From Bacillus pumilus (GTDB lineage Bacteria > Bacillota > Bacilli > Bacillales > Bacillaceae): 34,365 nt of DNA. Positions 26,432 to 34,365 of this stretch are shown piece by piece (the stretch's first letter is position 1; the number at the start of each line of letters is the position of its first letter). The position numbers were made by a program, and so were the translations under genes. The notes under the pieces are model-generated. The model worked only from the letters and a program-made list of their open reading frames with translations, had not been told where the DNA came from and did no database searches. The DNA is taken from assembly GCA_001938995.1 (NCBI GenBank), contig MKZN01000023.1, positions 1 through 34,365 on the forward strand, read 5' to 3'.

Positions 26432-27808
26432 TTATTTAAGGGATAAAGACGCCACACACTCCACATGATTCGTATGCGGGAACATATCCACAGGCTGCAC
26501 TTCCTCCGTCACATACCCACCATCTTCAAGAATACGCAAATCACGGGCAAGCGTCCCTGGGTTACAGGACACATAAACGACACGGTGTGGTTTCATCTTT
26601 AAAATTGTGTCAAGCAGCGCTTCGTCACAGCCTTTTCTTGGCGGATCAACAACTAGAGTGTCTGCTTTGATGCCTTCATTGTACCAATTCGGAATAACAG
26701 TTTCTGCTTCACCAACGGCAAATTCGACGTTGCTGATCTCATTTAATTCAGCATTTCGTTTTGCATCTTCAATCGCTTCTGGCACAATTTCAACGCCGTA
26801 TACTCTGCCGGCTTTTTGTGCAAGAAATAAGGATATCGTACCGATTCCACAGTACGCATCGATAACCGTTTCTTCGCCTTGTAGGTCTGCATATTCAAGG
26901 GCTTTGTCATAAAGCACTTTCGTTTGGGCTGGGTTTACTTGATAAAATGAACGGGCTGATATCGCGAATTTGATGTCGCCAATCGTGTCATAAATGTATT
27001 CTTCTCCCCACATAACGGTCGTTTCATCGCCGAAAATGACATTTGTTTTCTTAGTATTCACGTTTTGCACAATTGACCGAACGTGTGGGAAGCGTGCTAT
27101 AATCTGCTCAATCACCTGCTGCTTTTGCGGAAAGTCAGCCGTTCTTGTGACAAATACGACCATCATTTCACCTGTTGCGATACCGTAACGAACCATAACA
27201 TGACGAAGCCAGCCTTTATGCCGCTCTTCGTTGTATGCTTTGATGCCGAACGCATTGCCTATTTCCTTCACAGCTTGTACTACTTCATCATTTTCTGATT
27301 GCTGAATCAGACATTTTTCCATATCGATGATTTCATGGGATCGTTGCTGATAAAATCCTGCAACGAGTCCGCCTTCTCGTTCCCCAACTGGAACTTGTGC
27401 TTTGTTTCGATAATTCCATGGGTTTTCCATGCCGAGTACAGGATGAACTTTTACACGGCTCATATCAAGCTTGCCGATACGCTCTAATACGTCCTTCACC
27501 TGTTTTTGTTTAAATAGGAGCTGGCCTTCATAGCTCATGTGCTGAATTTGACAGCCACCACATTGTTGGTAAATCGGACATGGCGCATCTTGCCTGTACT
27601 GACTTTCCTTTGTCAGTTCCATAAGTCGTCCAAAAGCAAATCCTTTTTTAACACGAGTGACTTTAATTTTTCCTTCTTCATCTGGGAGGGCATTCGGGAC
27701 AAAGACAGGGAATCCCTCAACCTTCGCTACACCTGCGCCTTCATGTGTTAAGTCTTCGAAGGTTACAGTGTAGTATTCATTCTTTTGAACAGGTGGTTTC
27801 ATTTTCAC
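26432..27808 (-). CDS. rlmCD: 23S rRNA (uracil-5-)-methyltransferase RlmCD
   Basis: The enzyme methylates two uridines of 23S rRNA (in B. subtilis U747 and U1939). A TRAM domain opens the protein ([20 protein letters not shown]), then an iron-sulfur cysteine cluster ([11 protein letters not shown]), then a Rossmann methyltransferase with [27 protein letters not shown] and the catalytic Cys in [16 protein letters not shown] 27808 lies 7-8 nt after GAGGTGA and yields 458 residues, about the length of B. subtilis YefA; TTG and ATG starts one codon before and two after are also possible. It follows dgkB on the same strand, separated by a terminator. Confidence 0.9.
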   Translation of the reverse strand: MKMKPPVQKNEYYTVTFEDLTHEGAGVAKVEGFPVFVPNALPDEEGKIKVTRVKKGFAFGRLMELTKESQYRQDAPCPIYQQCGGCQIQHMSYEGQLLFKQKQVKDVLERIGKLDMSRVKVHPVLGMENPWNYRNKAQVPVGEREGGLVAGFYQQRSHEIIDMEKCLIQQSENDEVVQAVKEIGNAFGIKAYNEERHKGWLRHVMVRYGIATGEMMVVFVTRTADFPQKQQVIEQIIARFPHVRSIVQNVNTKKTNVIFGDETTVMWGEEYIYDTIGDIKFAISARSFYQVNPAQTKVLYDKALEYADLQGEETVIDAYCGIGTISLFLAQKAGRVYGVEIVPEAIEDAKRNAELNEISNVEFAVGEAETVIPNWYNEGIKADTLVVDPPRKGCDEALLDTILKMKPHRVVYVSCNPGTLARDLRILEDGGYVTEEVQPVDMFPHTNHVECVASLSLK

Positions 27809-27836
27809 CAATTTTATCACCTCATTTGCAAAGAAA

Positions 27837-27863
27837 AACTTGGTCGCCATAAGGAACCAAGTT
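27837..27863 (-). terminator. dgkB terminator
   Basis: AACTTGGT (27837-27844) pairs with ACCAAGTT (27856-27863); on the minus strand TTTCTTTG follows. It lies between dgkB and rlmCD and overlaps the rlmCD leader. Confidence 0.75.
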
Positions 27864-27869
27864 CAATCT

Positions 27870-28778
27870 CTATCCTATTTTTTCAGCTGTTGCTTTTGGC
27901 ACAATAAAGTCTATATGGCGATATAAGTTTTCAAATTCACCTGGCAGCATGCCGCCATATTCTCCATCTAAATTGAGTTGCATTTTATCTTTTACATCTA
28001 TTTTGACGCGATTCGCTTTTGTGTAGATGACATTGTTATCATGAATATGCTCGCCTCGAAGTGCTAGGCTAACCACTCGAATGGCTTCTGCTAGATTGAC
28101 CTTCTTCAAAATAATCAAGTCAAACATTCCATCATCTAATATGGAATCTGGCGCTAGCTTTTCAAAGCCTCCTACAGAGTTTGTTAGTGAGACAAGAAAC
28201 AGCATGATTTCTCCATGAAACAGTTTTCCGTCATATTCAATTTCGACTTCTGTGGGGCGGATCGAAGGAAGCATCTCCATGCCTTTCAAATAGTAAGCAA
28301 GTTGTCCAAGCATGGTCTTCAGCTTACTTGGCACTTCATATGTAAGCTCTGTTAATCTGCCACCGCCAGCTATATTGATAAAATAATGTCCATTGACTTT
28401 CCCGATATCAAGCGGTTTTGAAACTCCACTAATAATGGCATCTGTCGCTTTTAAAATATCCTCTCTTGGAATCCCAAGTGCTCTTGCGAAGTCATTGGTT
28501 GTTCCAACTGGAATAATTCCTAATTTCGGTCTATGTTCAAGTGGTGCCAGTCCATTGACGACCTCATTGATCGTGCCGTCTCCACCTGCTGCCACAATTA
28601 AATCAAAATCTCTCTGTGCGGCTTTTTCTGCTGCTTGTGTCGCATCCCCTGCGCATGTTGTCGCATGACAAGATGTTTCATAACCAGCTTGTTCAAATTT
28701 TTGCAAAACCTGCGGTAAATTCTTCTTAAAGAGTTCCCGCCCAGATGTCGGATTGTATATAATTCGAGCACGTTTCAT
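27870..28778 (-). CDS. dgkB: Diacylglycerol kinase, lipoteichoic-acid recycling
   Basis: The 302-residue soluble lipid kinase returns diacylglycerol, a by-product of lipoteichoic acid synthesis, to phosphatidic acid. The nucleotide-binding motif GGDGTINEVVNGL is at about residue 67, preceded by IYNPTSGRE at the N-terminus; GTTNDFARALG and a late NLDGEYGG are typical of the DAGK_cat fold. B. subtilis DgkB has the same size and also neighbours swrC and rlmCD. The ribosome binding site (GGATGATG) is modest. Confidence 0.92.
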   Translation of the reverse strand: MKRARIIYNPTSGRELFKKNLPQVLQKFEQAGYETSCHATTCAGDATQAAEKAAQRDFDLIVAAGGDGTINEVVNGLAPLEHRPKLGIIPVGTTNDFARALGIPREDILKATDAIISGVSKPLDIGKVNGHYFINIAGGGRLTELTYEVPSKLKTMLGQLAYYLKGMEMLPSIRPTEVEIEYDGKLFHGEIMLFLVSLTNSVGGFEKLAPDSILDDGMFDLIILKKVNLAEAIRVVSLALRGEHIHDNNVIYTKANRVKIDVKDKMQLNLDGEYGGMLPGEFENLYRHIDFIVPKATAEKIG

Positions 28779-28876
28779 TCATCATCATCCTATATTCATT
28801 ATCCAATCTATTTTCACCACTAACAACCTTTAATTATACTATGAGTTTTTAAAATGGCAACAGAACAACCGCCTAA

Positions 28877-28892
28877 TATGAGAATTCTCATA
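28877..28892. promoter_or_regulatory. Perfect palindrome upstream of the nucleoside hydrolase gene
   Basis: TATGAGAATTCTCATA is a perfect 16-bp palindrome 68 bp before the start codon, between the divergent dgkB and nucleoside hydrolase genes. It may be an operator; no known consensus is recognised. Confidence 0.4.
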
Positions 28893-28960
28893 GAATGGCA
28901 CCCCTCAAATAGATAGCCTTTTGATAAGATAAAAGAAAATACTACAAAGGATGGTATGCC

Positions 28961-29914
28961 ATGAAAAAGCCTGTCTATTTCAATCATGACGGCGGTGTTG
29001 ATGACCTCGTCTCCTTATTTCTTCTGCTCCAAATGGAACATTTGAAAGTCGTTGGGGTATCTGTTATTCCCGCTGATTGTTACTTAGAGCCTGCGCTGAG
29101 TGCGTCCCAAAAAATCATTGATCGTTTTAGTCCGTATCAGATTGAAGTAGCCGCTTCAAATTCTAGAGGGGTCAATCCATTTCCCAAGGAATGGCGTATG
29201 CATGCCTTTTATGTGGATGCACTTCCCATTTTAAATGAAAAAGGCTCTGTTGAAACAAAAGTATCCAAGCTTCCGGCTCACCTTCACCTCATTGACACTG
29301 TCAAACATTCACCGGAACCTGTCACGCTCCTCTTTACAGGTCCACTGACAGACCTTGCGCGCGCTTTAGAAGAAGATCCCTCTATTTCAAGTCACATTGA
29401 GAAATTGGTGTGGATGGGCGGTACATTTCTTGAAAAGGGCAATGTAGAAGAACCCGAACATGATGGCACAGCAGAGTGGAATGCTTTTTGGGATCCATAT
29501 GCTGTCAAAACCGTCTTTCAAGAGCGCTTTCCCATTGACATGGTCGCACTCGAAAGCACCAATCAAGTCCCTCTTACACTTGATGTAAGACAGCGCTGGG
29601 CATCTCTCCGTTCTCATATCGGGATTGATTTTATTGGACAATGCTATGCTTTTTGTCCCCCGCTTATTCATCATGAAACGAACTCGACTTATTACTTATG
29701 GGATGTCCTCACAACCATCACGCTCGCTTCGACTTCCTTTACTCGTTCGAAGGAATTAAATGCGATTGTTTACACTGAAACACCAAAGCAAGGACGAACT
29801 GAAGTGCATCCAGATGGAAAATCCATTCAAGTGATTGACCATGTCGATCGTGATGCATTTTTCCAAGCATTTGAGGATCTTATGAGAAAAGCAGTTTGTC
29901 AGATTTCCAAATGA
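28961..29914 (+). CDS. Inosine/uridine-preferring nucleoside hydrolase
   Basis: The 317-residue enzyme cleaves nucleosides to base and ribose. The calcium-binding Asp cluster is FNHDGGVDDLVSL near the N-terminus, LFTGPLTDLARAL and LVWMGGTF follow, and the late ligand region is ESTNQVPLT with IHHETNSTYYLWDVL. There is no signal peptide, so it is cytoplasmic. AAAGGATGG precedes the ATG. It stands between swrC and dgkB, which as I recall are neighbours in B. subtilis, so it looks inserted in this lineage. Confidence 0.87.
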   Translation: MKKPVYFNHDGGVDDLVSLFLLLQMEHLKVVGVSVIPADCYLEPALSASQKIIDRFSPYQIEVAASNSRGVNPFPKEWRMHAFYVDALPILNEKGSVETKVSKLPAHLHLIDTVKHSPEPVTLLFTGPLTDLARALEEDPSISSHIEKLVWMGGTFLEKGNVEEPEHDGTAEWNAFWDPYAVKTVFQERFPIDMVALESTNQVPLTLDVRQRWASLRSHIGIDFIGQCYAFCPPLIHHETNSTYYLWDVLTTITLASTSFTRSKELNAIVYTETPKQGRTEVHPDGKSIQVIDHVDRDAFFQAFEDLMRKAVCQISK

Positions 29915-29948
29915 AAAACGCCCCGTTCATTCACGGGGCGCTTCTTTT
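29915..29948. terminator. Bidirectional terminator between the nucleoside hydrolase gene and swrC
   Basis: CGCCCCGT (29919-29926) pairs perfectly with ACGGGGCG (29933-29940), with A run before and T-rich run after, serving both convergent genes. Confidence 0.88.
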
Positions 29949-32900
29949 ACTCTTCTTCTGCGTATTTCTTCTTACGTCTAAATTTGCTTAAAATTTCATA
30001 CACAATCGGTACAATAACCAATGTGAGAAGGGTCGAACTTGTTAATCCACCGATGACGGTTACACCTAATCCTTTTGATACGATTTGGCTTCCACCTTCG
30101 AAACCTAATGCTAATGGTAGAAGGGCGCCAATCGTCGCAAGGGCCGTCATTAAGATTGGACGTAATCTTGTTGTTCCTGCTTCGAGTAAAGCTTCTCTTG
30201 TTGAGAGTCCTTCTTGTTCTTTACGAATCACTCGGTCAATGAGGACAATCGCATTTGTCACAACGATCCCTATCAACATAAGCAATCCAATCATGGCATT
30301 TAAGCTAATTGTTTCTTTTGCCACAAACAACCCGACAAGTGCACCAATAATTGTAAATGGTAGCGAGAAGAGAATGGCAAATGGTGCAAGACCTCCGCCA
30401 AATGTGATGACAAGGATAAGATAGACAATTGCAATTGCTGCAAGCATTGCAAGTCCAAGTTGCGTAAATGATTCTTCAATATCCGCACTCACGCCGCCAG
30501 TGTCAATGGTGACGCCAGATTTCAGATCGAGTTTGTCGACTTCTTTTTGGACGTCTTGCGTGACACTTGTTACATTGTCTGTTGTCATATCACCAGATAC
30601 TTCTGCGTAGATTTTGCCATCACGTTTTGTTACCGTATTGGCTGTTGTGCCTTCTTTGACTTCGACAACATCACCAATTCGAACTTCTTGTCCTGTCGGT
30701 GTTGTGATCTTTTTATTTTCTAAATCTTTTTTGCTCTTATATTCTTCTTTTTCTGTTTGAAGATTGACATCAATTTCTTTGCCATCTTCGGTCACTTTTG
30801 TGAGCGTCGTTTCATTATTTTGTGGCGCAATGGCCTGTGCAATTTGTGAAGCAGTGAGGCCTAGCTTCGCCAGTTTATCTTGATCTGCATGGAACGTATA
30901 CTCGTCATATTTATCAGATAAACTTGTGCTGACATTTTTCAAGTTTTTCTCATCTTTTAAGATGTTTTCTACATCTTTCACTGTACCTTCAATATCACTT
31001 GCTTTGTCACCGTACACATAGTACGTCACCGTATTGCTAGCACCGGCAGATGAGAAGTCTTGTGCCTTCCATTCTCCTTTAGATGCTCGGTCTTGTAAGA
31101 CTTTGACCACTCGTTCTTTTTCTTTTTCAAAATTCGGTGTGTCTTCATCATATTGTACGAAGAATAATGCACCGTTTGAGTTACCGCCTACAGTAGCTGT
31201 TAGCGGATTAGAAGAACCTAGTGAATATTGAACCGTATTGACATGGTCGCGTTTCATCAAGTATTCTTCTGCTTTTTTCGTTTCGTCGATTGCTTGTTCT
31301 CTCGTTTGTCCTGGTTCAGGTGAATATGTCACCATCGCTGTCTTTTCTACTTCTTGTGGTAAGAAGCTGACACCGACAAGTGGTGCTAAGAATAAGCTTC
31401 CGACTAACATGAGAATGGCAATTCCTGATGTAATCCACTTGTGGTTAAGTGTCCAATTCAGTATACGTCTATAAACACCAGCAAGCTTACTTGGTTTATG
31501 TTCTTTGACCTTTTTCGTTTCTCCATAAAGGTTCTTTTTAAATAAGCTGTGTGCCATCATTGGAACAATCGTAATGGCAACTAGTAGTGAAGCAAGTAAA
31601 GCAAATACCATTGTTAAAGCAAACGGGATGAATAGTTCACCAATCATTCCACCTACAAGTGCTAATGGTAGGAATACCGCAATTGTGACAATTGTTGAAG
31701 ACATGATTGGGAGAAACATTTCTTTTGTCGCTTCTCGGACGAGTGCTTTTCCTTTTAAAGGTTCATCCTTCAATGCCATTCTTCGGTAAATATTTTCTAT
31801 GACAACAATCGAGTCATCGACCACTCGCCCAATAGCGACTGTCATGGCACCAAGCGTCATGATATTTAATGTGATATCTAGCTGATTTAAAATAAGAACC
31901 GCAATCAGCAGTGATAATGGGATCGAGATCACTGAGATGAGTGTTGATTTAATATCTCTTAGGAACAATAGAATGATAATGATCGCAAAAATTGCTCCGA
32001 TGATCGCCTTGTTAAGCATTGTGCTAACAGACTCTTTGATCGGTTCTGCTTGATCATATGTTGTGCTGATGTTGATCCCTTTATTTTCTTCCTTAAACTT
32101 CTCAAGCTCTTTTGTGACTTCTTCTGCCACACTTACTGTGTTGGCATCAGAACCTTTCACTATTTGAAGCCCAATGCTGTCTTTTCCATTTGTTCTAGAA
32201 ATTGATTCAGCATCTTTGACGACTTTAATATCCGCAATCTCAGAAAGCTTAATTGTTGGTAGTTCTACAGCTTGGCCGCTTCCTGCCCCTTGTTGTTGCG
32301 CTGCCGCTTGCTGTTCTGGTCCTTGCATTCCTGTATTTGCTGAGGCATTAGGAGTCGCTCCAGCATTTGGCACTACAGGAATTTGCATGTTCTTGAGATC
32401 TTTTACACTTAGAATGTTGCCATCTACGACCACTGATTTTTGTTTATTGCCGAATGTGTATAAACCTAGTGGGAGATTCACATCAGACCCTTTGATCATG
32501 TTTTGGACTGTTTCTTCATCTAGTCCGTATTCTTCCATTTTCTTTTCTTTAAATGAAAATTCAACTTCTTTGATTTGTTGTCCTGAAGCTTCAACTGAAG
32601 AAACCCCGTCTAATCCTTCAAGTGAAGGAACAAGTACATCTTCCACTTTTTGCGTCAGATCTTCTAACGATTCTTTGTCACCCGACACACTGAGTGCTAA
32701 GATTGGAATTGCATTGATGCTAAAACGTGCGATTCTTGGTTTTTCTGCATTTTCAGGAAAGGTAATATTGCTAATGACATCTTCAATTTCTTTCTTTGCT
32801 TCATCCATGTCTTTGTTGAAATCATATTCAACTTGAATAGATGAGGCATTTTCAAAAGAATTAGATGTGACCACATTGACTCCACTGAGGTTTTGTATAG

Positions 32901-33111
32901 ACTTCTCAATGGGATCGGTCACCTTATCAGATACTTCATCCGGTGTTGCACCAGGATACATTGTTGAGACCGTAATGACTGGCGTATTGATATTCGGAAT
33001 TGATTCTTGTTTCATATTCAATCCGGCATATAGACCAGCAACTGTTACGATAATCGTCATGAGCCATACTGCGAACTTATTCTTTAATACAAAATTGATG
33101 ATCGAATTCAT
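29947..33111 (-). CDS. swrC: RND multidrug/surfactin efflux transporter
   Basis: The 1054-residue inner-membrane RND pump has the usual plan: one membrane helix (NKFAVWLMTIIVTVAGLY), a large outer loop, six helices, a second loop and five more helices. Family motifs include VTVSTMYPGATPDEV-like text near residue 50 and the proton-relay region GAMTVAIGRVVDDSIVVIEN; the end is RRKKKYAEEE. B. subtilis SwrC (YerP) exports surfactin and is needed for swarming. A Gln/Ala/Gly/Pro-rich insert lies at about residues 250-285 in the first outer loop. ATG 33111 follows GGAGG; the start at 33123 is rejected. It is divergent from yerO. Confidence 0.92.
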   Translation of the reverse strand: MNSIINFVLKNKFAVWLMTIIVTVAGLYAGLNMKQESIPNINTPVITVSTMYPGATPDEVSDKVTDPIEKSIQNLSGVNVVTSNSFENASSIQVEYDFNKDMDEAKKEIEDVISNITFPENAEKPRIARFSINAIPILALSVSGDKESLEDLTQKVEDVLVPSLEGLDGVSSVEASGQQIKEVEFSFKEKKMEEYGLDEETVQNMIKGSDVNLPLGLYTFGNKQKSVVVDGNILSVKDLKNMQIPVVPNAGATPNASANTGMQGPEQQAAAQQQGAGSGQAVELPTIKLSEIADIKVVKDAESISRTNGKDSIGLQIVKGSDANTVSVAEEVTKELEKFKEENKGINISTTYDQAEPIKESVSTMLNKAIIGAIFAIIIILLFLRDIKSTLISVISIPLSLLIAVLILNQLDITLNIMTLGAMTVAIGRVVDDSIVVIENIYRRMALKDEPLKGKALVREATKEMFLPIMSSTIVTIAVFLPLALVGGMIGELFIPFALTMVFALLASLLVAITIVPMMAHSLFKKNLYGETKKVKEHKPSKLAGVYRRILNWTLNHKWITSGIAILMLVGSLFLAPLVGVSFLPQEVEKTAMVTYSPEPGQTREQAIDETKKAEEYLMKRDHVNTVQYSLGSSNPLTATVGGNSNGALFFVQYDEDTPNFEKEKERVVKVLQDRASKGEWKAQDFSSAGASNTVTYYVYGDKASDIEGTVKDVENILKDEKNLKNVSTSLSDKYDEYTFHADQDKLAKLGLTASQIAQAIAPQNNETTLTKVTEDGKEIDVNLQTEKEEYKSKKDLENKKITTPTGQEVRIGDVVEVKEGTTANTVTKRDGKIYAEVSGDMTTDNVTSVTQDVQKEVDKLDLKSGVTIDTGGVSADIEESFTQLGLAMLAAIAIVYLILVITFGGGLAPFAILFSLPFTIIGALVGLFVAKETISLNAMIGLLMLIGIVVTNAIVLIDRVIRKEQEGLSTREALLEAGTTRLRPILMTALATIGALLPLALGFEGGSQIVSKGLGVTVIGGLTSSTLLTLVIVPIVYEILSKFRRKKKYAEEE

Positions 33112-33136
33112 TATGTCCTCCATTTTCCTACATGTA

Positions 33137-33165
33137 TTGACTGACTGGTCATTCTATATCATAAT
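33137..33165 (+). promoter_or_regulatory. yerO promoter
   Basis: -35 TTGACT (33137-33142), 17-nt spacer, -10 CATAAT (33160-33165). The candidate operator lies over the -35 and spacer, so a bound regulator would block it. Confidence 0.55.
33138..33151. promoter_or_regulatory. Candidate YerO operator
   Basis: TGACTGACTGGTCA is an imperfect palindrome with TGAC/GTCA arms, similar in look to operators of TetR-family efflux regulators. It overlaps the yerO promoter and lies just after the expected start of the swrC transcript, so one site could repress both genes. Confidence 0.5.
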
Positions 33166-33190
33166 AAACGGTGATATACAATGGCGTCAA
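33161..33190 (-). promoter_or_regulatory. swrC promoter
   Basis: Read on the minus strand: -35 TTGACG (33190-33185), 18-nt spacer, -10 TATTAT (33166-33161). Its -10 occupies the same bases as the -10 of the yerO promoter on the other strand. Confidence 0.55.
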
Positions 33191-33243
33191 CCTATTTCAC
33201 TTGGGTTTGACGTAACATTCTAAAGCTGAAGGGGCCTTATTTC

Positions 33244-34089
33244 ATGAACGAAAAAAAAGAAAAAATCATAAAAACAAGCATTCAGTTGTTTGCGAAAAAG
33301 GGTTTTTCTTCTACGACCATTCAGGAAATCGCAGATGAATGCGGCATATCTAAAGGCGCATTTTATTTGCATTTTAAATCAAAAGACCAGCTATTCAATC
33401 GTGCATTTGAATATTATATCGATACGTCTATGCAGGAGATTGAAAATGTTCGCAAACAAAATCAGCATCTAGCGCCTAGAGAGATTTTACAAAAACAAAT
33501 TGCGGAACAATTTAAGCGCTTTGCTGAGAACAAGGATTTCATCATTTTAATCCTTAGTGAGAATGCCATTCCGGAAAACCAACAAATTAAAAAGTACTCG
33601 GTCGCTGTCAAAAAACAAATGAATGATGAGATCCAAATTTCCCTTTTGGCCACTTATGGACAGGACATTGAACCATACAAGACTGACCTGTCAGTCATTA
33701 TTCAAGGAATCATTCAATCCTATGTACAGATTCTGCTTTTACACGACCAGTTGGAATTATCATTTGACGAGCTCTCTTGCTTTATACTCAATCGCTTTGA
33801 TAATTTGGTTCAAGGGCTACTTCGTTCTCATTGTAAGCCCATTTTGACTCCGTCCATATGGGAAGATGAAGCGCCTAGTGCTATTTCCCTTCTCGAAGAG
33901 CTCCGCCAGCTAAAGCAAGTGCATCTCCTTTCTAACGACACCCTCGTCTCCATTGAAGTCATTGAAGAGGAATTGGCGAAGGATGAGCCTCGTAAGCCGG
34001 TCATTCAAGGGATGCTCACAAATTTAGACTTATGTGAGGAACCATCGGTCCAAAGGGTCGTCGAACAGTTAAAGTTATTTCTCCAGTGA
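33244..34089 (+). CDS. yerO: TetR-family regulator of swrC
   Basis: The 281-residue protein opens with a TetR HTH (residues about 8-55: IIKTSIQLFAKKGFSSTTIQ, IADECGISKGAFYLHFKSKD). The rest is helical, with a long C-terminal part that binds an unknown inducer. In B. subtilis YerO represses swrC. GAAGGGG precedes the ATG. It is divergent from swrC, sharing a 132-bp control region with overlapping promoters. Downstream 34090-34238 holds no gene before the IS. Confidence 0.88.
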   Translation: MNEKKEKIIKTSIQLFAKKGFSSTTIQEIADECGISKGAFYLHFKSKDQLFNRAFEYYIDTSMQEIENVRKQNQHLAPREILQKQIAEQFKRFAENKDFIILILSENAIPENQQIKKYSVAVKKQMNDEIQISLLATYGQDIEPYKTDLSVIIQGIIQSYVQILLLHDQLELSFDELSCFILNRFDNLVQGLLRSHCKPILTPSIWEDEAPSAISLLEELRQLKQVHLLSNDTLVSIEVIEEELAKDEPRKPVIQGMLTNLDLCEEPSVQRVVEQLKLFLQ

Positions 34090-34184
34090 TTCACCTTTCA
34101 CCGATTTTCGCTTATTCTCTTAAACCATGACCTACAGCTTATGCTTATTATAAGATTAGAACGTTCGAATTGATATACGGCGCT

Positions 34185-34206
34185 GGTCTGAATCTATCAT
34201 CAGACC
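34185..34206. terminator. Hairpin after yerO
   Basis: GGTCTGA (34185-34191) pairs perfectly with TCAGACC (34200-34206); a second weaker stem, CGGTT (34211-34215) with AACCG (34227-34231), follows. No plus-strand T run is present, while the minus strand has one, so it may serve a gene beyond the IS that pointed this way. Confidence 0.4.
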
Positions 34207-34266
34207 CTGCCGGTTCCATACAAAAAAACCGCCTTGTCGGGACTGACCCCATAAGATGAGACAAAT

Positions 34267-34331
34267 AAAAAACACCTTCAAGTTTGAAAACGGATAGTTG
34301 TTATCCGAAATAAGACGTGGAGGTGTTTTTT
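34267..34331. terminator. Nested hairpin in the IS leader (right copy)
   Basis: Mirror of the left copy: AAAAAACACCT (34267-34277) with AGGTGTTTTTT (34321-34331), enclosing CGGATA/TATCCG at 34291-34307. It ends 2 nt before the OrfA start codon, so the T-rich arm lies where a ribosome binding site (GGAGG, 34319-34323) is also found. Confidence 0.6.
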
Positions 34332-34333
34332 CT

Positions 34334-34365
34334 ATGGGGACAAGAGTGAGTTATTCGGTTGAAGT
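34334..34365 (+). CDS. IS3-family transposase OrfA, N-terminal fragment (runs off the window)
   Basis: ATG 34334 begins the same MGTRVSYSVE reading as the left copy. GTGGAGG lies within the closing arm of the leader hairpin, so folding of a read-through transcript would hide the ribosome binding site. The remainder of the element is outside the window. Confidence 0.55.
   Translation, partial: MGTRVSYSVE

Larger units (their letters stand above)
34239..34365 (+). mobile_element. 5' end of an IS3-family insertion sequence (right copy)
   Basis: Exact inverted copy of positions 1-127, beginning GGGACTGACCCC and reading into the transposase. Both copies therefore point outward, with their 5' ends facing the window's interior. 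Confidence 0.8.

Noticed and set aside
29984..30424. 146-codon open frame opposite the 3' part of swrC
   Set aside because: Antisense shadow; no initiation signal and no recognisable domain.
32174..32836. 220-codon open frame opposite swrC
   Set aside because: Antisense shadow of conserved swrC codons; Ser- and Cys-rich translation without a ribosome binding site.

Overview
The window looks like chromosome of a low-GC Bacillus, most likely the B. pumilus / B. safensis / B. altitudinis group. The evidence is the run of B. subtilis-like genes (yerO, swrC, dgkB, rlmCD, malA/malP/malR, hxlAB/hxlR, licH), strong AGGAGG-type ribosome binding sites, many intrinsic terminators, a Rap-Phr pair and a xlyA-type lysin. 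Both ends carry the same 127-bp sequence in inverted orientation. It is the 5' end of an IS3-family element, each copy with the first codons of its transposase OrfA running out of the window. A repeat of exactly 127 bp at both ends is what a de Bruijn assembly with k=127 leaves, so this is probably a complete draft contig lying between two IS copies.

Layout, left to right. 0.1-0.65 kb: a decayed YbaK/EbsC-type tRNA-editing gene beside the IS. 0.7-1.9 kb: MFS transporter. 1.95-4.2 kb: RpiR regulator divergent from the 6-phospho-beta-glucosidase licH. 4.2-5.8 kb: small uncharacterised genes. 5.9-9.7 kb: maltose system, with malP (PTS IICB) and malA (GH4 6-phospho-alpha-glucosidase) divergent from malR, and a cre site between. 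9.8-10.7 kb: an ABC-type ATPase with no canonical start codon. 10.8-15.2 kb: a formaldehyde module, hxlA-hxlB / hxlR / zwf / gnd. 15.3-17.2 kb: SUKH protein and a tRNA-dihydrouridine synthase. 17.4-21.5 kb: AT-rich accessory island with a small basic peptide, rap-phr, a secreted cationic peptide precursor plus membrane protein (candidate bacteriocin and immunity), and a prophage scar. 21.5-26.1 kb: TetR/DsbA pair, a broken ECF sigma gene with its anti-sigma gene, and a MaoC hydratase. 26.4-34.1 kb: core genes rlmCD, dgkB, a nucleoside hydrolase, swrC and yerO.

Two systems stand out. (1) hxlA/hxlB fix formaldehyde onto ribulose-5-P to give fructose-6-P; zwf and a short 6-phosphogluconate dehydrogenase with an NAD-type binding loop can oxidise the hexose phosphate back to ribulose-5-P and CO2. 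Together, with a phosphoglucose isomerase from elsewhere, they form a dissimilatory RuMP cycle. The hxlA and zwf promoters share ACTAT-N11-GTGCGTACTT-N21-TATAmT with identical spacing, which points to joint control by HxlR, whose formaldehyde-sensing Cys11/Lys13 pair is present. (2) The 17.4-20.4 kb island joins a Rap phosphatase and a Phr pheromone (candidate internal pentapeptide IRGHT) to a signal-peptide-bearing, strongly cationic peptide whose C-terminal half has the spacing of aureocin A53/lacticin Q-type bacteriocins, followed through a terminator by a multi-pass membrane protein.

Several genes are damaged: the YbaK-like gene (frameshifts), the ECF sigma gene (one-base frameshift before region 4), a xlyA-like amidase and a phage integrase (both cut at their 5' ends at the same junction).
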